Shown in pieces: positions 35,373 to 47,546 of a stretch of DNA of 64,000 nt. The stretch is from Carya illinoinensis (lineage: Eukaryota > Streptophyta > Magnoliopsida > Fagales > Juglandaceae). Both the position numbers and the translations under genes were made by a program. Under the pieces are notes generated by a model. It worked only from the letters and a program-made list of their open reading frames with translations. It had not been told where the DNA came from and ran no database searches. The stretch is from assembly GCF_018687715.1 (NCBI RefSeq), contig NC_056758.1, positions 2,046,001 to 2,110,000 of the forward strand, read 5' to 3'. Within the stretch, counting starts at the first letter, position 1. Each line of letters starts with the position of its first letter.

Positions 35373-38300
35373 ATGGCAAGAGACTCAGATTATGGAGCTT
35401 TCATGGAGAAGTTCCTGCTCCAGCCAAGCTCTTCACCTCATGAGCTTCCCTTGAATTCCCTCACCTTTGCCGTTAAAGACATGTGAGTCCGATTTACTTT
35501 ACTTCCATTTCTTTGATTTTCGTTGTACCACCACTATTTCTTAAGGTAACGGAACACTTATCACTTTTTTATCATTATTTTATCATTTATAATATATTTA
35601 TTTTTTTATCATTTTTTTAAGTATTTTTTTACCATCTTTAGCCATTAAGAAAAAATTTTAAAAATATATAATTTTAGTGATAGTCAGTTATTTAAACATT
35701 AAGTAAAAAAAAAAAAATTAAAAAAATTAAAAAATTAAAAAAAGTGGTAAAATAGTGGTAAGGTTATCATTATTCTTCATATATTAATTTGAGGTTGTGG
35801 TATTTTTATGTATCTTTTTCTAGGGTGCATCCGAGCTTATGCAACGCTATTTTTCTGGCGTCGGAAATTTGTCTCAGTTTCATCGGTTTTATCCACATTA
35901 GTTTGAATGTGTGTGCAAGCAAGCTAGTGGATCTGTGTTGCTTCACTAAAAAAAAAAATTTTGAGTGCATTTTTTTTTTTTTTTTATTAACTTTGATTTG
36001 GAAACAGATTTGATGTGGATGGATATGTGACTGGGTTTGGAAATCCTTACTGGTCGAGAACTCATGCGGCTGCCACATCAACAGCACCAGCCGTTTTGGC
36101 CATGTTAAGGGGAGGTGCCACATGCATTGGTAAAACCGTCATGGATGAAATGGCATACAGGTTAGCACTGAAAAAGCCAGTGACTTGATTGATTTTCTAT
36201 AAACTTCTTTTTTTTTCGTATAGAAATTTAACATTCAATCCCTCAAGTCACTGTAGATGTCTGTATTTTCTAAATGTCTAAAATAAAACTCCAAGGGTTT
36301 GGCCTAAGTGGTGAAGGCCTTGATCTTGGGATATCACTCCCTTCAAGGTTTAAGGTTTAACACCTCATGGTTGCAAACAATCTTTTGGGGCGATACTCTT
36401 GGTGAAAAATTAGCGATTGAACCAGTTTCGTGTAGAGAAACTTCCAAGGGTGTAGTGCACTGGACCGGGATTTATTCTACAGGAGTGGGTCCAAAGGGCC
36501 CTGTCTTGGAGAGGTTTTCCTATATTAAAATAAATAAATAAATAAATAAAATAAAATAAAGTCTAAAATAAGAAAAATGGGTAATTACACTTTTCATCCA
36601 CAAACTATCATCTACTTTTCACTTTACATCCTAAAACTAACTATATTTTCCAACTTGCACCCATGATTAAGATCTGACCATTGAGATGAACGAACGAAAG
36701 GCCATGCGGCACAATCTTGATAGTCAAATTTAAGGGTGTAAGTTATTGGTAATTAACGGTGTAAGTTGAATTTCTTTTTAGTTTAGAAAGCAAAATAAAA
36801 CTTTGGTGTTAGTTTGTGAGTGAAAAGTGTACCTCTTTGTCTGACGTCTCTCCAATATAAACAGTTGTTTTTGTGTTTTGAAGGATATTGGCATGATGCT
36901 AAGCCAATTTATTTCCTGTGGTTCCCAATTGCTTCCTAAATCGTTGTGGGCTCTCACTCATTTATTCATCTTGGAAAAAGAGATCCTTGAATATTCACAT
37001 CATTAATTCAAGACCATTTTTGGCAGTATAAATGGAGAAAACATACATTATGGAACACCTAGAAATCCATGTGTGCCTGATCGGGTACCAGGAGGATCTT
37101 CCAGCGGGTCTGCTGTTGCAGTTGGTGCAAAGCTTGTAGATTTCGCCTTAGGTTAAATTCTTTCATAAACAAGTCATATGTTATTGGCTTGCCCTAACTA
37201 GATTGAACCAAATAGTTCTCTCTCTCATAGGAACCGACACTGGAGGAAGTGTAAGAGTACCTGCATCATATTGTGGAATTCTGGGGTTTCGTCCTTCACA
37301 TGATGCCATCTCTACTGCTGGAGTTACTCCGATGGCACAAAGTTTTGATACAGTGGGTAAGGAACCAACTATGTGATGGCTTGATTCTTGTTTATACCAC
37401 ATTTAAATGTAACTAGAAAAACTCAGCTCTGCACCTGAAGCTATTGCAAAATGGTGATGAAATTGTTGGCATTGGCACACTGATTTTGACAGATTTTTGA
37501 CAATGATGCAACAAAAATATGCATACTGTTTAGTTTTTCTCAACTTGTCTCAAATTTTTCCACTTTTTAATCCTCTCAAATCATCCAGCCATCTTTGTCT
37601 GCTTTAGGGTATGTATGTCTTTGTGTGTCTATTCTTGTGTCTGTAGCATTCGTACTTCTGAATAACAGAGTTTAAACATTCAGAGGTGGTAATTCTAGAA
37701 GCTTTAGGCTGTACTCTAAATGATAAAAACATATAAAGTATTCTTCATCAAATAGACCAGCTAATTTCGGGTATTTTTTGTTTAATGGTGTGTGATAGTT
37801 CTAGTGGGACTGGAGCCATTGATGCATACCACATGTCCTATAACTAGAGATATGGGAGACATCGGAAATTTCCAAGGGGCCAAGTCCAGTAGCTGGACCC
37901 TATATGAAAATCCGTTTTTTTTTTTTTAATCTGTTTTTTCCCTTTTGGCACCTCATTCTGTTGACACCTACGTTTCATCCAGGATGGTTTGCCAGGAACC
38001 CTGTCATTTTGATTAGAGTTGGAAGAGTACTATTGAATTTACCAGATGTGGATCCTGTTAGACCCACTCAGATAATTATTGCCGAGGATTGTTTCCAGCT
38101 TTCAACCATTCCAAGTGATCGAGTTTCTCAACCTCTTATTAAATCAGTGGAAAAGTTATTTGGGGGTAAGCTTGTTGACCATGTTAATCTGTCATCTACC
38201 TGGCTTTTTTTATGTGGCAAAAATTTAAACATACTATAAATTCTAGATAACTCCATTGTGGTTTTTTCCCTCTCAGCAATTCCATCCCAAGTACTCAATG

Positions 38301-39503
38301 TCACAACATGTTTTCATTAATACTGCAGGTCATCTTCTAAAGCATGCAATCCTAGGGGATTATGTCAAGGACAAAGTTCCAAGCTTAAAACCCTTCTTGA
38401 GTGGAGGAAAGGCAGATCAAGAGCATAATATACCATCTTTAGCTGCACTTTCAAGTGCCATGCGGTTACTTCAGAGGTGCAGATTGGCACCCACTCAATT
38501 GATTCAATCAACTTGAACGATAGTGATGTTGGTCTGGATCATGCTAGATAAAAAATACTGTCCTTTTATAAACATTGCTCCTGAACCAGTTAACATTTCA
38601 TAGTATAGGTATCAATTCAAGATTAACCATGGCGAGTGGGTTTCTACTGTCAAACCTGATCTGGGTCCTGGGATATCAGAGCGGGTATGGGAAGCCCTTA
38701 AGACAACGGATGACAATGTGGATATCTGCCACTCAGTAAAGACTGAATTACGAGCCGCTCTTATTGCTCTTCTAGGGGTACACTCCTTTTCTCATCCTCT
38801 GAATGTTTTTATGAGATTACATGTATGTGCTTAGATAAATGCATATGTGCCTCTTAGTAGGAGACCCGAGACACCATTATATGTGTTTTATGCTCTAGAT
38901 GAAAATCAAGTGAGTATGCTATATCCAGCCTATTTCCTGGAGATGTCATCCCAAAGTAGAAGCGGAATATTTTCTTGAAGAATTGCACAATATTTAAACA
39001 AATAACTATACTGAATTGCGGCAAAAAATAAAAGTAAAAATTGAATTTTCAGTATGTTTTTTGTTATATTCCAAATCTACCTAATGGAGTTTTAAAACTC
39101 CTCCCTAAATTTTGAAGAGTGGTGAGAGTTGTAGGATGAAAAATTTTAAAGTATGGTGGTGGCATTCAGTATGATTCCTTGTTTGCATTTCAAAATGTAG
39201 CAACTTATTAAAGAATAGTCTACCATATCTGCATCTCTCTTCACTTTGCTTTCATTAGAAACTTACTAGCAACAGAAATTGTGACTCCATGAGTCCATCT
39301 CTGATTTATGCACTAAACTTTTTCTGTTATCTTGACTAACATATCTGAATGATGATGATTATTCAGGATTTTGGTGTCCTAGCAATCCCCACAGTTCCAG
39401 GGCCTCCACCAAAATTACAAACAGATCCAGCTCCATTGGAAACATTCCGCGCAAAAGCTTTTAGCTTGCTCTCAATTGGTGGGGTATCCGGATTCTGCCA
39501 GGT

Positions 39504-39580
<77 letters not shown>

Positions 39581-39843
39581 TTGTATGTATGCACCGCCAG
39601 GTGCAATTGAGACGTGAAAAAATTTTACTTTTTCCTTGTTTATGTATAATCTTTTGGACATCCACAAAACTTGTTTCTGCAAATCTACAGGTGAGCATAC
39701 CACTAGGGCTGTATGATAATCTTCCTGTGGCAATATCCTTGTTGGCCAAACATGGTTCAGATGGGTTCCTGCTTAATCTTGTTAAAACTTTGTATGACAC
39801 TCTCGAAAAAGAGGTTGGAATTGCTGAGAGAACGAGTTACTGA
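35373..39843 (+). CDS. AMI1: AMI1-type amidase, copy B, nine exons, intact
   Basis: Exons 35373-35482, 36008-36160, 37027-37151, 37231-37356, 37983-38165, 38329-38476, 38609-38777, 39367-39501 and 39691-39843 have exactly the lengths of copy A and encode 433 residues. Triad Lys35 (TFAVKD), cis-Ser112 and Ser136 is present. This copy keeps AMI1-like residues SINGEN, RVPGG, GPGISER and SGFCQ preceded by Val, but has Tyr-Trp-Ser in GNPYWSRTH where copy A and known AMI1 have Asp-Trp-Leu, and Gly in LLSIGGVS. It should hydrolyse indole-3-acetamide, although the loop change could affect activity. Its promoter differs from copy A. Intron 2 holds a SINE, intron 1 a replaced A/T-rich block and intron 8 a long CT repeat. 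Confidence 0.92.
35545..35780. repeat. A/T-rich replacement in amidase-B intron 1
   Basis: About 235 bp replaces about 300 bp of copy A intron 1. Its ends are loosely inverted (ACTTATCACTTTTTTATCA against AAAAGTGGTAAAATAGTGG), suggesting a MITE. Borders are approximate. Confidence 0.35.
36276..36571 (+). mobile_element. tRNA-derived SINE in amidase-B intron 2
   Basis: GTCTAAAATAA flanks the element at 36276-36286 and 36561-36571, an 11-bp target duplication. The 274-bp body has a pol III A-box-like TTGGCCTAAGTGG near its start and a tail of AAATAAATA repeats. Copy A has the empty site near 18317-18327. Confidence 0.75.
39509..39576. repeat. (CT)n microsatellite in amidase-B intron 8
   Basis: About 68 bp of CT against about 12 bp at the same place in copy A; it expanded after the duplication. 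Confidence 0.9.
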
Positions 39844-40890
39844 ACTCTGCCTCATCTGATCTCAGTCTCGTCCTAATATTTAATTGTAAGTCCTATATCC
39901 TGCTCAAAAGATATTATACCGGAAAAAACGTTCACTTGCTTGCAGCTTTGTGCCACATAGGCTTCTCCTTGGAACTTCTATAAGGGACTCTGAAAGGTAA
40001 CTACTAACTACTTGAAAATTGATTTATTGCACAAAAAAACAAACAGAATGGATTAACCTCAGAGAGCAGGACTTTCTCCGGTTCTACTTTCAGTTCGAGA
40101 TGATCAGGGAATGTTGCCCTTGCCCAGGGATGTTAGAGTTCCTTTTCTGTTAAGAGTTAATGTTGCAGATTTAAAAGTTTGTACCTATAACTTACCCCAA
40201 TTTCTAATTTAATACTGGGATTACATTGTTTCGTGTGGACAAGTTGGTATAGTATTGATCCATCTGAAAACCAACTCATGCTTGTTTAGAACATTGAGTG
40301 GTCACTTTTTAGTAGGAGGGGGACCTGCAAGATCAGCTATGCTTCAATAGGTTAACAAGAAGAAGAGAGAGAAAAGTGAATTCTTATATGAATTCTCCCA
40401 GGTCGGCTGAACAGCCTGAACCTTAAACATTAGTTAGGTCTTACACTTGCTTTTAGGAACATTGATATGCACACATTCCAACCATAAGTTTTGCACGATT
40501 CTTTATTAAAATATTATTATTTTGTAAATTTACATCCATCAAAATAAAATAAGATTCAAATAGCTTAATATTTTAATAATGAATTGTGTAAAAACTGTAT
40601 TTTAAGTTGTCTACATAGCATTTTCCATGCTTTTAAATTTTTATGTTTTCTTTCTTTGTTTGAGGTAATCAAATTAAGCAACATATTCCTGTTATTTCTT
40701 GTGTTTTGGTATACTTTTCTTACTTTATCAAACAGCTCTTGTTAGAAGAGGAGATAAATTGAAACGTAAAACAATTTTAAATAACAAGCAGAAAAGACAT
40801 GGTCAAAGATGAAGGTGGGTGAGTGAGTGAGGCGCCCTCTTGCATCTTCCACCGAAAGTGTGTTCAAACTTGAATGTTTAGACAATCACC

Positions 40891-41166
40891 GTTTGGTTAG
40901 GCCCTATAAAATTTTTATCTCAAATTCAAAATTATAATCTTATCATTATAATTTTTTTAAATTCTTATACAAAATATAATAAATAATTTAATTTTTTCTT
41001 AATTTTTTTAAATTCTAATAATAATAATAATATTAAAATATAATATTTTAATATTTTATCTTAGAATTTAAAATTTTCGCCTCAAAATTCTCGCTCACAA
41101 AACCATACCTCACAAGTGAGAATTTTGAGATAAAAATTTGGTAATTTGAGATGGAATTTTGAGTTT
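40891..41166. repeat. MITE-like insertion with inverted repeats
   Basis: Starts GTTTGGTTAGG and contains ATTTTTATCTCAAATTC, mirrored near the other end by GAATTTTGAGATAAAAAT. Copy A lacks it. Exact ends were not resolved. Confidence 0.5.
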
Positions 41167-41606
41167 TTGTGCGTTGACTAATTTGGAGTTTGGTGTGAAC
41201 CCATTTAGGTGGGAGAGCTGAATGTCATTCATTCCCCAAGCGCCTCTCAGCTTCTTGTGAAACACGACATGATCCAATCGAACTTTTAGGTTAGGCATTC
41301 AGAGTGTCCGGATTCTCATGTTTCGATGTAGATACGGTTATATAATGTGAATATTGGATTTATCATTTAAAAAAAGTGATTTATAAATGAAATCACGTTA
41401 TTTTGATTTTTAAAAAATACATTCAAAAATATCTTTTTAAATGACTTTTTGACAAATTCAATTACAATTTGAGTAATTAGATATTTGGATTTCTTGATAA
41501 GGTTGGGTATTCGTCTGAGTTATAATCCAATTAACTTGTATGGGTACTAAGATTGCGACGTTGCGTTATATATCTGAATGCAGATTCAAATATAGCTTAG
41601 TATCAA

Positions 41607-41822
41607 AATCTGAAAGGATAATACTAGATCTCCCGTTGAGAGCTACTGTTCTCAGTTTTTATTTTTATTTTTTTTTCTTAATAATTAAGAAAATTTTGTT
41701 TAATATTATTATGAATTTTTTTATTTATTTAAAAATATTAAAAATGGTATAAAAAAATAAATATTTTTTTTCTAAGCCAAGCGGGAGCCCCAGCAGTGGC
41801 TGTAGAGGGATCCAATCTGAAA
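41607..41822. mobile_element. Small non-autonomous DNA transposon, hAT-like
   Basis: AATCTGAAA at 41607-41615 and 41814-41822 flanks 198 bp. The ends GGATAATACTAG and GTAGAGGGATCC are imperfectly inverted. Copy A lacks it. The 8-9-bp duplication suggests hAT. Confidence 0.5.
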
Positions 41823-42350
41823 TTGGGTGAACAACCCTACTTTTAAGGTATTGAGGTAATAGGGTTTTAATATGATTTGCCTAATGAAATGTCTATATTA
41901 TTGTTAATCTTAAATTTAATTATTATCAATCATATTTGCTGATATAATTTATCTTTATAATTGACTAAAATATTAGTATGAAAAATAAAAATAAAAAATT
42001 CATAAAAATAAACTTATAAATTAAAATAATTTAGGTTGGAATAGATTAAAAAACTCTAGAAGTTAATGCAAGAAGCATTTTTCTACCAAAACTTATGTTA
42101 TTATTGTCCTTATCACGCGTGACAGGTCGCGTGGGCAAATCCACCACATAAAACGCAAAAAGCTGTCGACGGAAGAAAAACTAGCAACTCCGCCAATTCG
42201 TGTTTGTCATGGAATTCTTGGTTGTTGGTCTCTCCGCCAATTTAAAACAAGTCTGGAGTAACAGACAATGATACCTGAGGATCAATACAAGTGTATAGCT
42301 TTCGAAGTATACGAACACACGTAGAGAGTACCGAGAACCAAGGGGAAAAA

Positions 42351-45300
42351 ATGGAAGTGAGAGCTAGAGCTCCTGGGAAAATTATACTCGCCGGGGAACA
42401 TGCTGTAGTGCATGGATCCACGGCAGTTGCTGCCTCCATTGACCTCTGCACCTATGTTTCTCTTCGATTCCCGATTCCTTCTGGTACTCTCTCTCTCTCT
42501 CTCTCTGTATTGCATTTGTTTGATTTGGAATATCGTTGTTCTCTTTCGATCGTGCTTTTCGTGAACTGGGTTTGCGGTAAACGTTGATTTTAATATTTTT
42601 AAGGGTCGGATTCGAAACATCGAGTTACACACACACCCTTGGGAGCTTTTGTGATTGTAATCCCATATTTCAAGTCTTTCTAGCTAGAATTTTCGGTTTT
42701 CGTGCTTCTTTTTGCGGGTAGAACGTTCACGTATGTGAGCCAACTTTGAAAAGACGAGGCTTCTTACATTAGGTTTTTCTGATTTTGTTTGAACTGATAA
42801 TTGAGTGCCCGTCATGACTTAATGAGCAAAGTTTTATGAGGTGAGAAAACAGAGGAGAAAGAGCTGAGAGGGTATCAAGTGGAGATCGCATCTAGTTTTT
42901 CAGGGACTGAAGTTTTCCAAACGCCACGAAGGATTTCTCGGATGCTGGAGTTTTCCAGGTTTCCAAGCAATTGGAGTGAGGTGTCTTGCGTGAAGGGATT
43001 TTGACATACCAATCCACTAAAGATCCCGCTTTTTGTTTTCAGAAGCACAGTTCAGCCTTCCCGAAAATAAGAACTCGGTACCCAACATCACCCAAGAAGA
43101 GGAACAAGAAGGGAGGGCTTTCTATGTTCTTGTGTTTCTAGACAGATAGGACTACCCCTACTTGCTCTTGGCCGTGGCTGCTTAGAGACATCCCTTTAGT
43201 TTGTCTAAGAGAGTATAACTAGGAATTTTATTTTGACTTATTGCAGGTCAGGCATCTGTTCAATCTGAAATTCCATCTCTTGTTTGGTTTCTGGTATTGA
43301 TTTCAGTTCCTTTGTTCAAATCAATATCTATGTCAGGCTTCCCTTCGTGATTGTCCTGTCCTGCTCAACCCATACATTCTTTTTTATGGGCTGTGTCAAG
43401 CAAAATAACAGTTAGTTGCTTAACAATTTATGCTTTGATTTGAAGGTAGTTAAGTATGGTTCATGTTCAAGAATGTTAAATTAAGTGAGCCGAGAGGTTT
43501 CTTCTGATTTTATTCTCCTGTATCTTTTTAGAAGGCAAAATATGATCCATAATAAATTTGGTAGATGCATGTTATCCAGGCATTGGAAGTTTCTATAAAT
43601 TTTCCAACATAATTTTTTTTTTCCTCTTTTCTATGACATAAATATAGTTCATTTCTCTTCTGATTCTCTGTTGAACTTCTTGCTAATGTTTTGTGCTTTT
43701 CTTGATAGACAATGATGACTCATTAAAACTTCAGCTCAAGGACATGTCATTAGAATTCTCATGGCCAGTTTCTAGAATCAAAGAAGTGCTACCTGAAGTA
43801 GTGAGTTCATTGTCTCCAACACCCACCTCATGCTCAATAGAGACCATGAAATCAATTGCAGCTCTTGTTGAAGAACAAAACATTCCAGAAGCAAAAATTG
43901 GACTTGCTACCGGAGTTTCAGCTTTTCTATGGTTGTACACCTGCATCCAAGGGTATGCACTAATTGAATTTTGAACCATTCTTTTCTCGATATTCAGTTT
44001 TCTGATGTTTGTCTCTTTATATAACAGATATAAGCCTGCTACAGTGGTTGTCACTTCTGAGCTTCCTCTGGGTTCTGGCTTGGGTTCATCTGCTGCATTT
44101 TCTGTTGCACTCTCAGGTGCTCTGCTTGCTTTCTCGGATTCAGTAAGTTTGGATATGAGCCGGCAGGAGTGGTCAGTATTTGGGGAAAGTGACCTCGAGT
44201 TGGTGAATAAATGGGCTTTTGAAGGTGAAAGGATAATCCATGGAAAACCATCTGGAATTGACAATACAGTTAGCACATATGGTATGTGATCTTGTGATCT
44301 CTGCCTGACAGGTCTATGCATTTTTATCAAAATTTTATGCCCAGAGAAGTTTCCTTCCCTGTTGCTGATCATTATGAAAAGTATTTAGGTGTCATTGGCT
44401 GCCACCAATGAACTGGAGCCACAACAATTATGTCAATAGTCATACAGAAAAGTTTTAAATCAAGTGGTAATGTGAGAAATATAATTGTGAAAGAGAATGA
44501 TTCCAATATAGAATACGTGGAAGTAGAGCATTAATGGGAGGTATACATTTTTGTCTTCAATTCATTATTGCCTTATTCTCATATTCTTGGCTATTTGAAT
44601 AACTCATGAGTTATCTACGTGATATTTATGGGAAACTTATGAACTTTTACTTTTCAATATTCAAAAGCATTTGTTTGTCCCTTTTTTCACAATATACACA
44701 TCTGCTGAAGATGGGATCATAAAAATTAGAATAGGAGGGAGGAAGTAAAAAAATAAGAAACAACTACTATAGTTGGACATTTTGTTTGCATCCTTATGTA
44801 TTTCAACTTCACCATAGATATTTATTTGTCTCCAATGCAAGCGGGGTACTGTATTTGGATGCGCTGGTTTTGATTTGAAATTCGCATGCAACAGGCAACA
44901 TGATCAAGTTCAGGTCAGGTAGTTTGACACGCCTTAAGTCCAATATGCCACTGAGAATGCTCATTACTAACACTAAAGTTGGGAGGAATACCAAGGCTTT
45001 AGTTGCTGGCGTTTCCGAGAGGACCTTAAGGCACCCAGATGCCATGAGTTTTGTGTTTAATGCTGTTGATTCTATCAGCAAGGAATTGTCTACCATTATC
45101 CAGTCACCAGCCCCTGATGACCTCTCCATTACAGAGAAGGAAGAGAAGATAGAAGAGTTGATGGAAATGAATCAAGGTCTCCTCCAGTGTATGGGAGTCA
45201 GCCATGCTGTAATAGAAACCGTTCTTAGGACTACATTGAAGTACAAGTTGGCTTCCAAATTAACAGGAGCCGGAGGTGGAGGATGTGTGCTTACATTGTT

Positions 45301-46763
45301 GCCGACCCGTATCCATTTTCTCATGTTGTTTATATATTAAACCTATCAAGGTTTTTTTTTTTTTTTTTTTTTTGCCTATTGGTTTCTTTTAAGGTTTCCT
45401 ATCTGTCTTTATACTATGATGATTGCCATTGCCTTGTTTAGTTTATTTCTATATATTAGTTGGCTCTGGAAGCCTTAGTGGATTTGACTCTGGCAAGTTC
45501 CAGTTTACAACAATAACTCTAGTAGGAAAAAAGTTTCAGTATTAGGTATTCTACCTCGGCAGGGCTGGTTTATATTCTACCTTTTCTTTTTTATGTATAT
45601 CTCATTTCTTTATTCATAAAAAAAATGTATATCTCATTTCTCCTGTGTATATGTCCTCCACTTTGCCTCTGTGACTATCAAGTTGCACTTGTTTGTGTTT
45701 CCTTGGACCTGTGATTGGCCTTCTTTGTGCCAACAATGACACGAAAATTCACTGCAGAGAACTCAGAATTATATTTTTCCTTTTTGGGTGCCACCAGGGG
45801 GTGGGGTGGGGGGATAGCTTTGATCTTGTTGCAGCACCCAGGGATAATCAGAAACTGGTTGGTCCATTACTATCACCGAAGCATGATAATAGTAGCATTG
45901 ACCCAACTTTACTTGTATGCTTATCGTGTTAGTCTTAGAACAACTAAAAATTTATTTTAGCACTACAAGGAGCTAATAGCATATAGGAGAGGTTCCAGTG
46001 GAATTTGACCTCTTCATTTTTGTTGGTGGGTTATGTATGCACCTGCCAGGTCTTGAACCAGCAATTTCAACCTTTCTCTTTGTTCTCTGTGGGAGTGGTG
46101 CCATTTGAGGCAAACCTTATTGGTGAGATTTGAATTTGTATCATGCCTTCAGGTATAAACAAGTCAGGACATCTATAGAAGTCAGATTCTCTTTTATCAT
46201 TAGATAAACATATACTTGGTGGTTCTGAACTTTCAACTTCACCACCTCCTTGTTCTTATACTGTGAGGAGGTGCAGTTGAGCTAGAGACTGTAGTGATAT
46301 ACCTATAGAATTCTGTACAAAGCGTTTTTGACTATTAAAGCAAGGATTGCAGAAAAGCATGCTTGGGGTATTGCTGTAACGGGTTTGAAGATTTATTAAC
46401 ATGGAGAAACTTACCTATCGAAACAAAAGAAGTTAACACCTATCAAAAGAAGATCATGGAGAAACTTAATCTTTACAACAACTCTTACGTTTTATCTTCT
46501 TTCTTTCTTTCTTTTTCATCAACTCTTCCATTTGACCAAAACCAGAAACTTTTGCATCTTAAGATAATGTTAGGACACTGATTTTTGGTATTGTGTTCTT
46601 AAATCTCATATTCTTCCAGATGCTTCCTTAACCACTTGAATCAGTGCTATCAGGAACAGTTGTTGACAAGGTAACTGCGGAGCTGGAGTCATGTGGCTTC
46701 CAATGTCTGATTGCTGCAACAGGTGGGAAAGGTGTTGAGGTCTGCTTTGGTGGTTCAGCATGA
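42351..46763 (+). CDS. MVK: Mevalonate kinase, five exons, complete
   Basis: Exons 42351-42483, 43709-43952, 44028-44281, 44895-45308 and 46645-46763 join in phase to 387 residues. The enzyme phosphorylates mevalonate with ATP in the cytosolic isoprenoid pathway. GHMP-kinase motifs are complete: [13 protein letters not shown] near residue 10, ATP-binding [15 protein letters not shown] in exon 3, [14 protein letters not shown] at the end of exon 3 and [16 protein letters not shown] in exon 4. The C terminus is [13 protein letters not shown]. Length fits plant mevalonate kinase (378 in Arabidopsis). The start is the ATG before EVRARAPGK, preserved in both copies of exon 1. Intron 1 (1.2 kb) contains the right border of the tandem duplication. 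An extra copy of exon 1 lies at 31344. Confidence 0.95.
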
Positions 46764-46774
46764 TATTTTTAGTA

Positions 46775-46841
46775 AGATCCTAATGCCAAATTTACTTCTC
46801 AAAAAAAAAAAAAAAAAAAAAAAAAGATCCCTAATGCCAAA
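46775..46841. repeat. Poly-A micro-insertion with about 16-bp target duplication
   Basis: GATCCTAATGCCAAA before and GATCCCTAATGCCAAA after bracket TTTACTTCTC and 25 A. The same TTTACTTCTC-plus-A module recurs at 47490. Confidence 0.7.
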
Positions 46842-47451
46842 TAATGAGCATGAAATGTCTGCTTTGATGTTATGTCCCTTTGCTGTCTGTACTCTGTAGA
46901 ATAATAAACTAATTAAACTCCAGGACTTTTGTGGCCTTGGGAGATGTCAATCTTGTTGCTCGTGAGTAGTTAAGACAATTGTAAAAAATTAAGTGAGATT
47001 TTATCGCTCTGTATACTCCTTGATGGAAACCAGTTTTACACGAATGGATTTTTTTGCCCATGGCAAACATTTGATAAGGTTGTCATGTAACCCTATGGAT
47101 ATATGTGGCATTAACATTGCTACATGGTGCAGGTTTATGAATAACACAATATAAAGTTCCATTAGAGATTCTTCCTTGTAAATGTTGTCAGCCTAGTCTT
47201 CTAATTCAACATGTTATCGAGCTCAATTTTAACAAAGTACAGATGGAATCGATGCCACAATAGTATCTTCTTCTTTTTTCTATTGATTTTCTCTCAAGGT
47301 TGTAAATATCAATAGAAGTCTTGTAGTTCTACAATCACAAAGGTGAAGATTAAGTTCTATCATGATTGGAAATTCTTTTAGCAAGATACCCGGAAACATC
47401 TATTGGAGATATAATATTTGGTTTTGAGACATACTTAGATTAAGTTGTGTT

Positions 47452-47546
47452 GAAATGGTGAAGATAGGAGTTATAAACCCGGGATGGTATTTACTTCTCA
47501 AAAAAAGGAAATGGTGAAGATAGGAGTTGTAAATCCGGGATGGTAT
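47452..47546. repeat. 39-bp direct repeat around a TTACTTCTC-A micro-insertion
   Basis: The sequence beginning GAAATGGTGAAGATAGGAG is present at 47452-47490 and 47508-47546, separated by TTACTTCTC, a run of A and G. Confidence 0.7.

Larger units (their letters stand above)
39844..42350. other. Spacer and 5' flank of mevalonate kinase (copy B)
   Basis: Homologous to about 28913-31343. It contains a MITE-like insertion at about 40891-41166 and a second at 41616-41813. The last 250 bases hold CACGCGTG and CGCGTGGGC elements that may belong to the mevalonate kinase promoter. No gene seen. Confidence 0.5.
31846..42817 (+). repeat. Tandem segmental duplication, copy B
   Basis: Second copy of the RING(exons 2-6)-amidase-spacer-mevalonate kinase exon 1 unit. 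Its left end fuses mevalonate kinase intron 1 to RING intron 1. At its right end mevalonate kinase intron 1 continues into the complete gene; similarity to copy A stops after GTCATGA at about 42817. Confidence 0.9.

Noticed and set aside
39363..39843. 145- and 164-residue frames over amidase-B exons 8-9
   Set aside because: The long plus frame reads through the intron CT repeat; true exons end at 39501 and restart at 39691. The minus frame is its shadow.
13648..42817. CRISPR-like or satellite array
   Set aside because: The large repeats are two gene-bearing copies, not short spaced repeats; the organism is a plant.
44051..44372. Minus-strand frames opposite mevalonate kinase exon 3
   Set aside because: Shadow of a strongly conserved coding exon.
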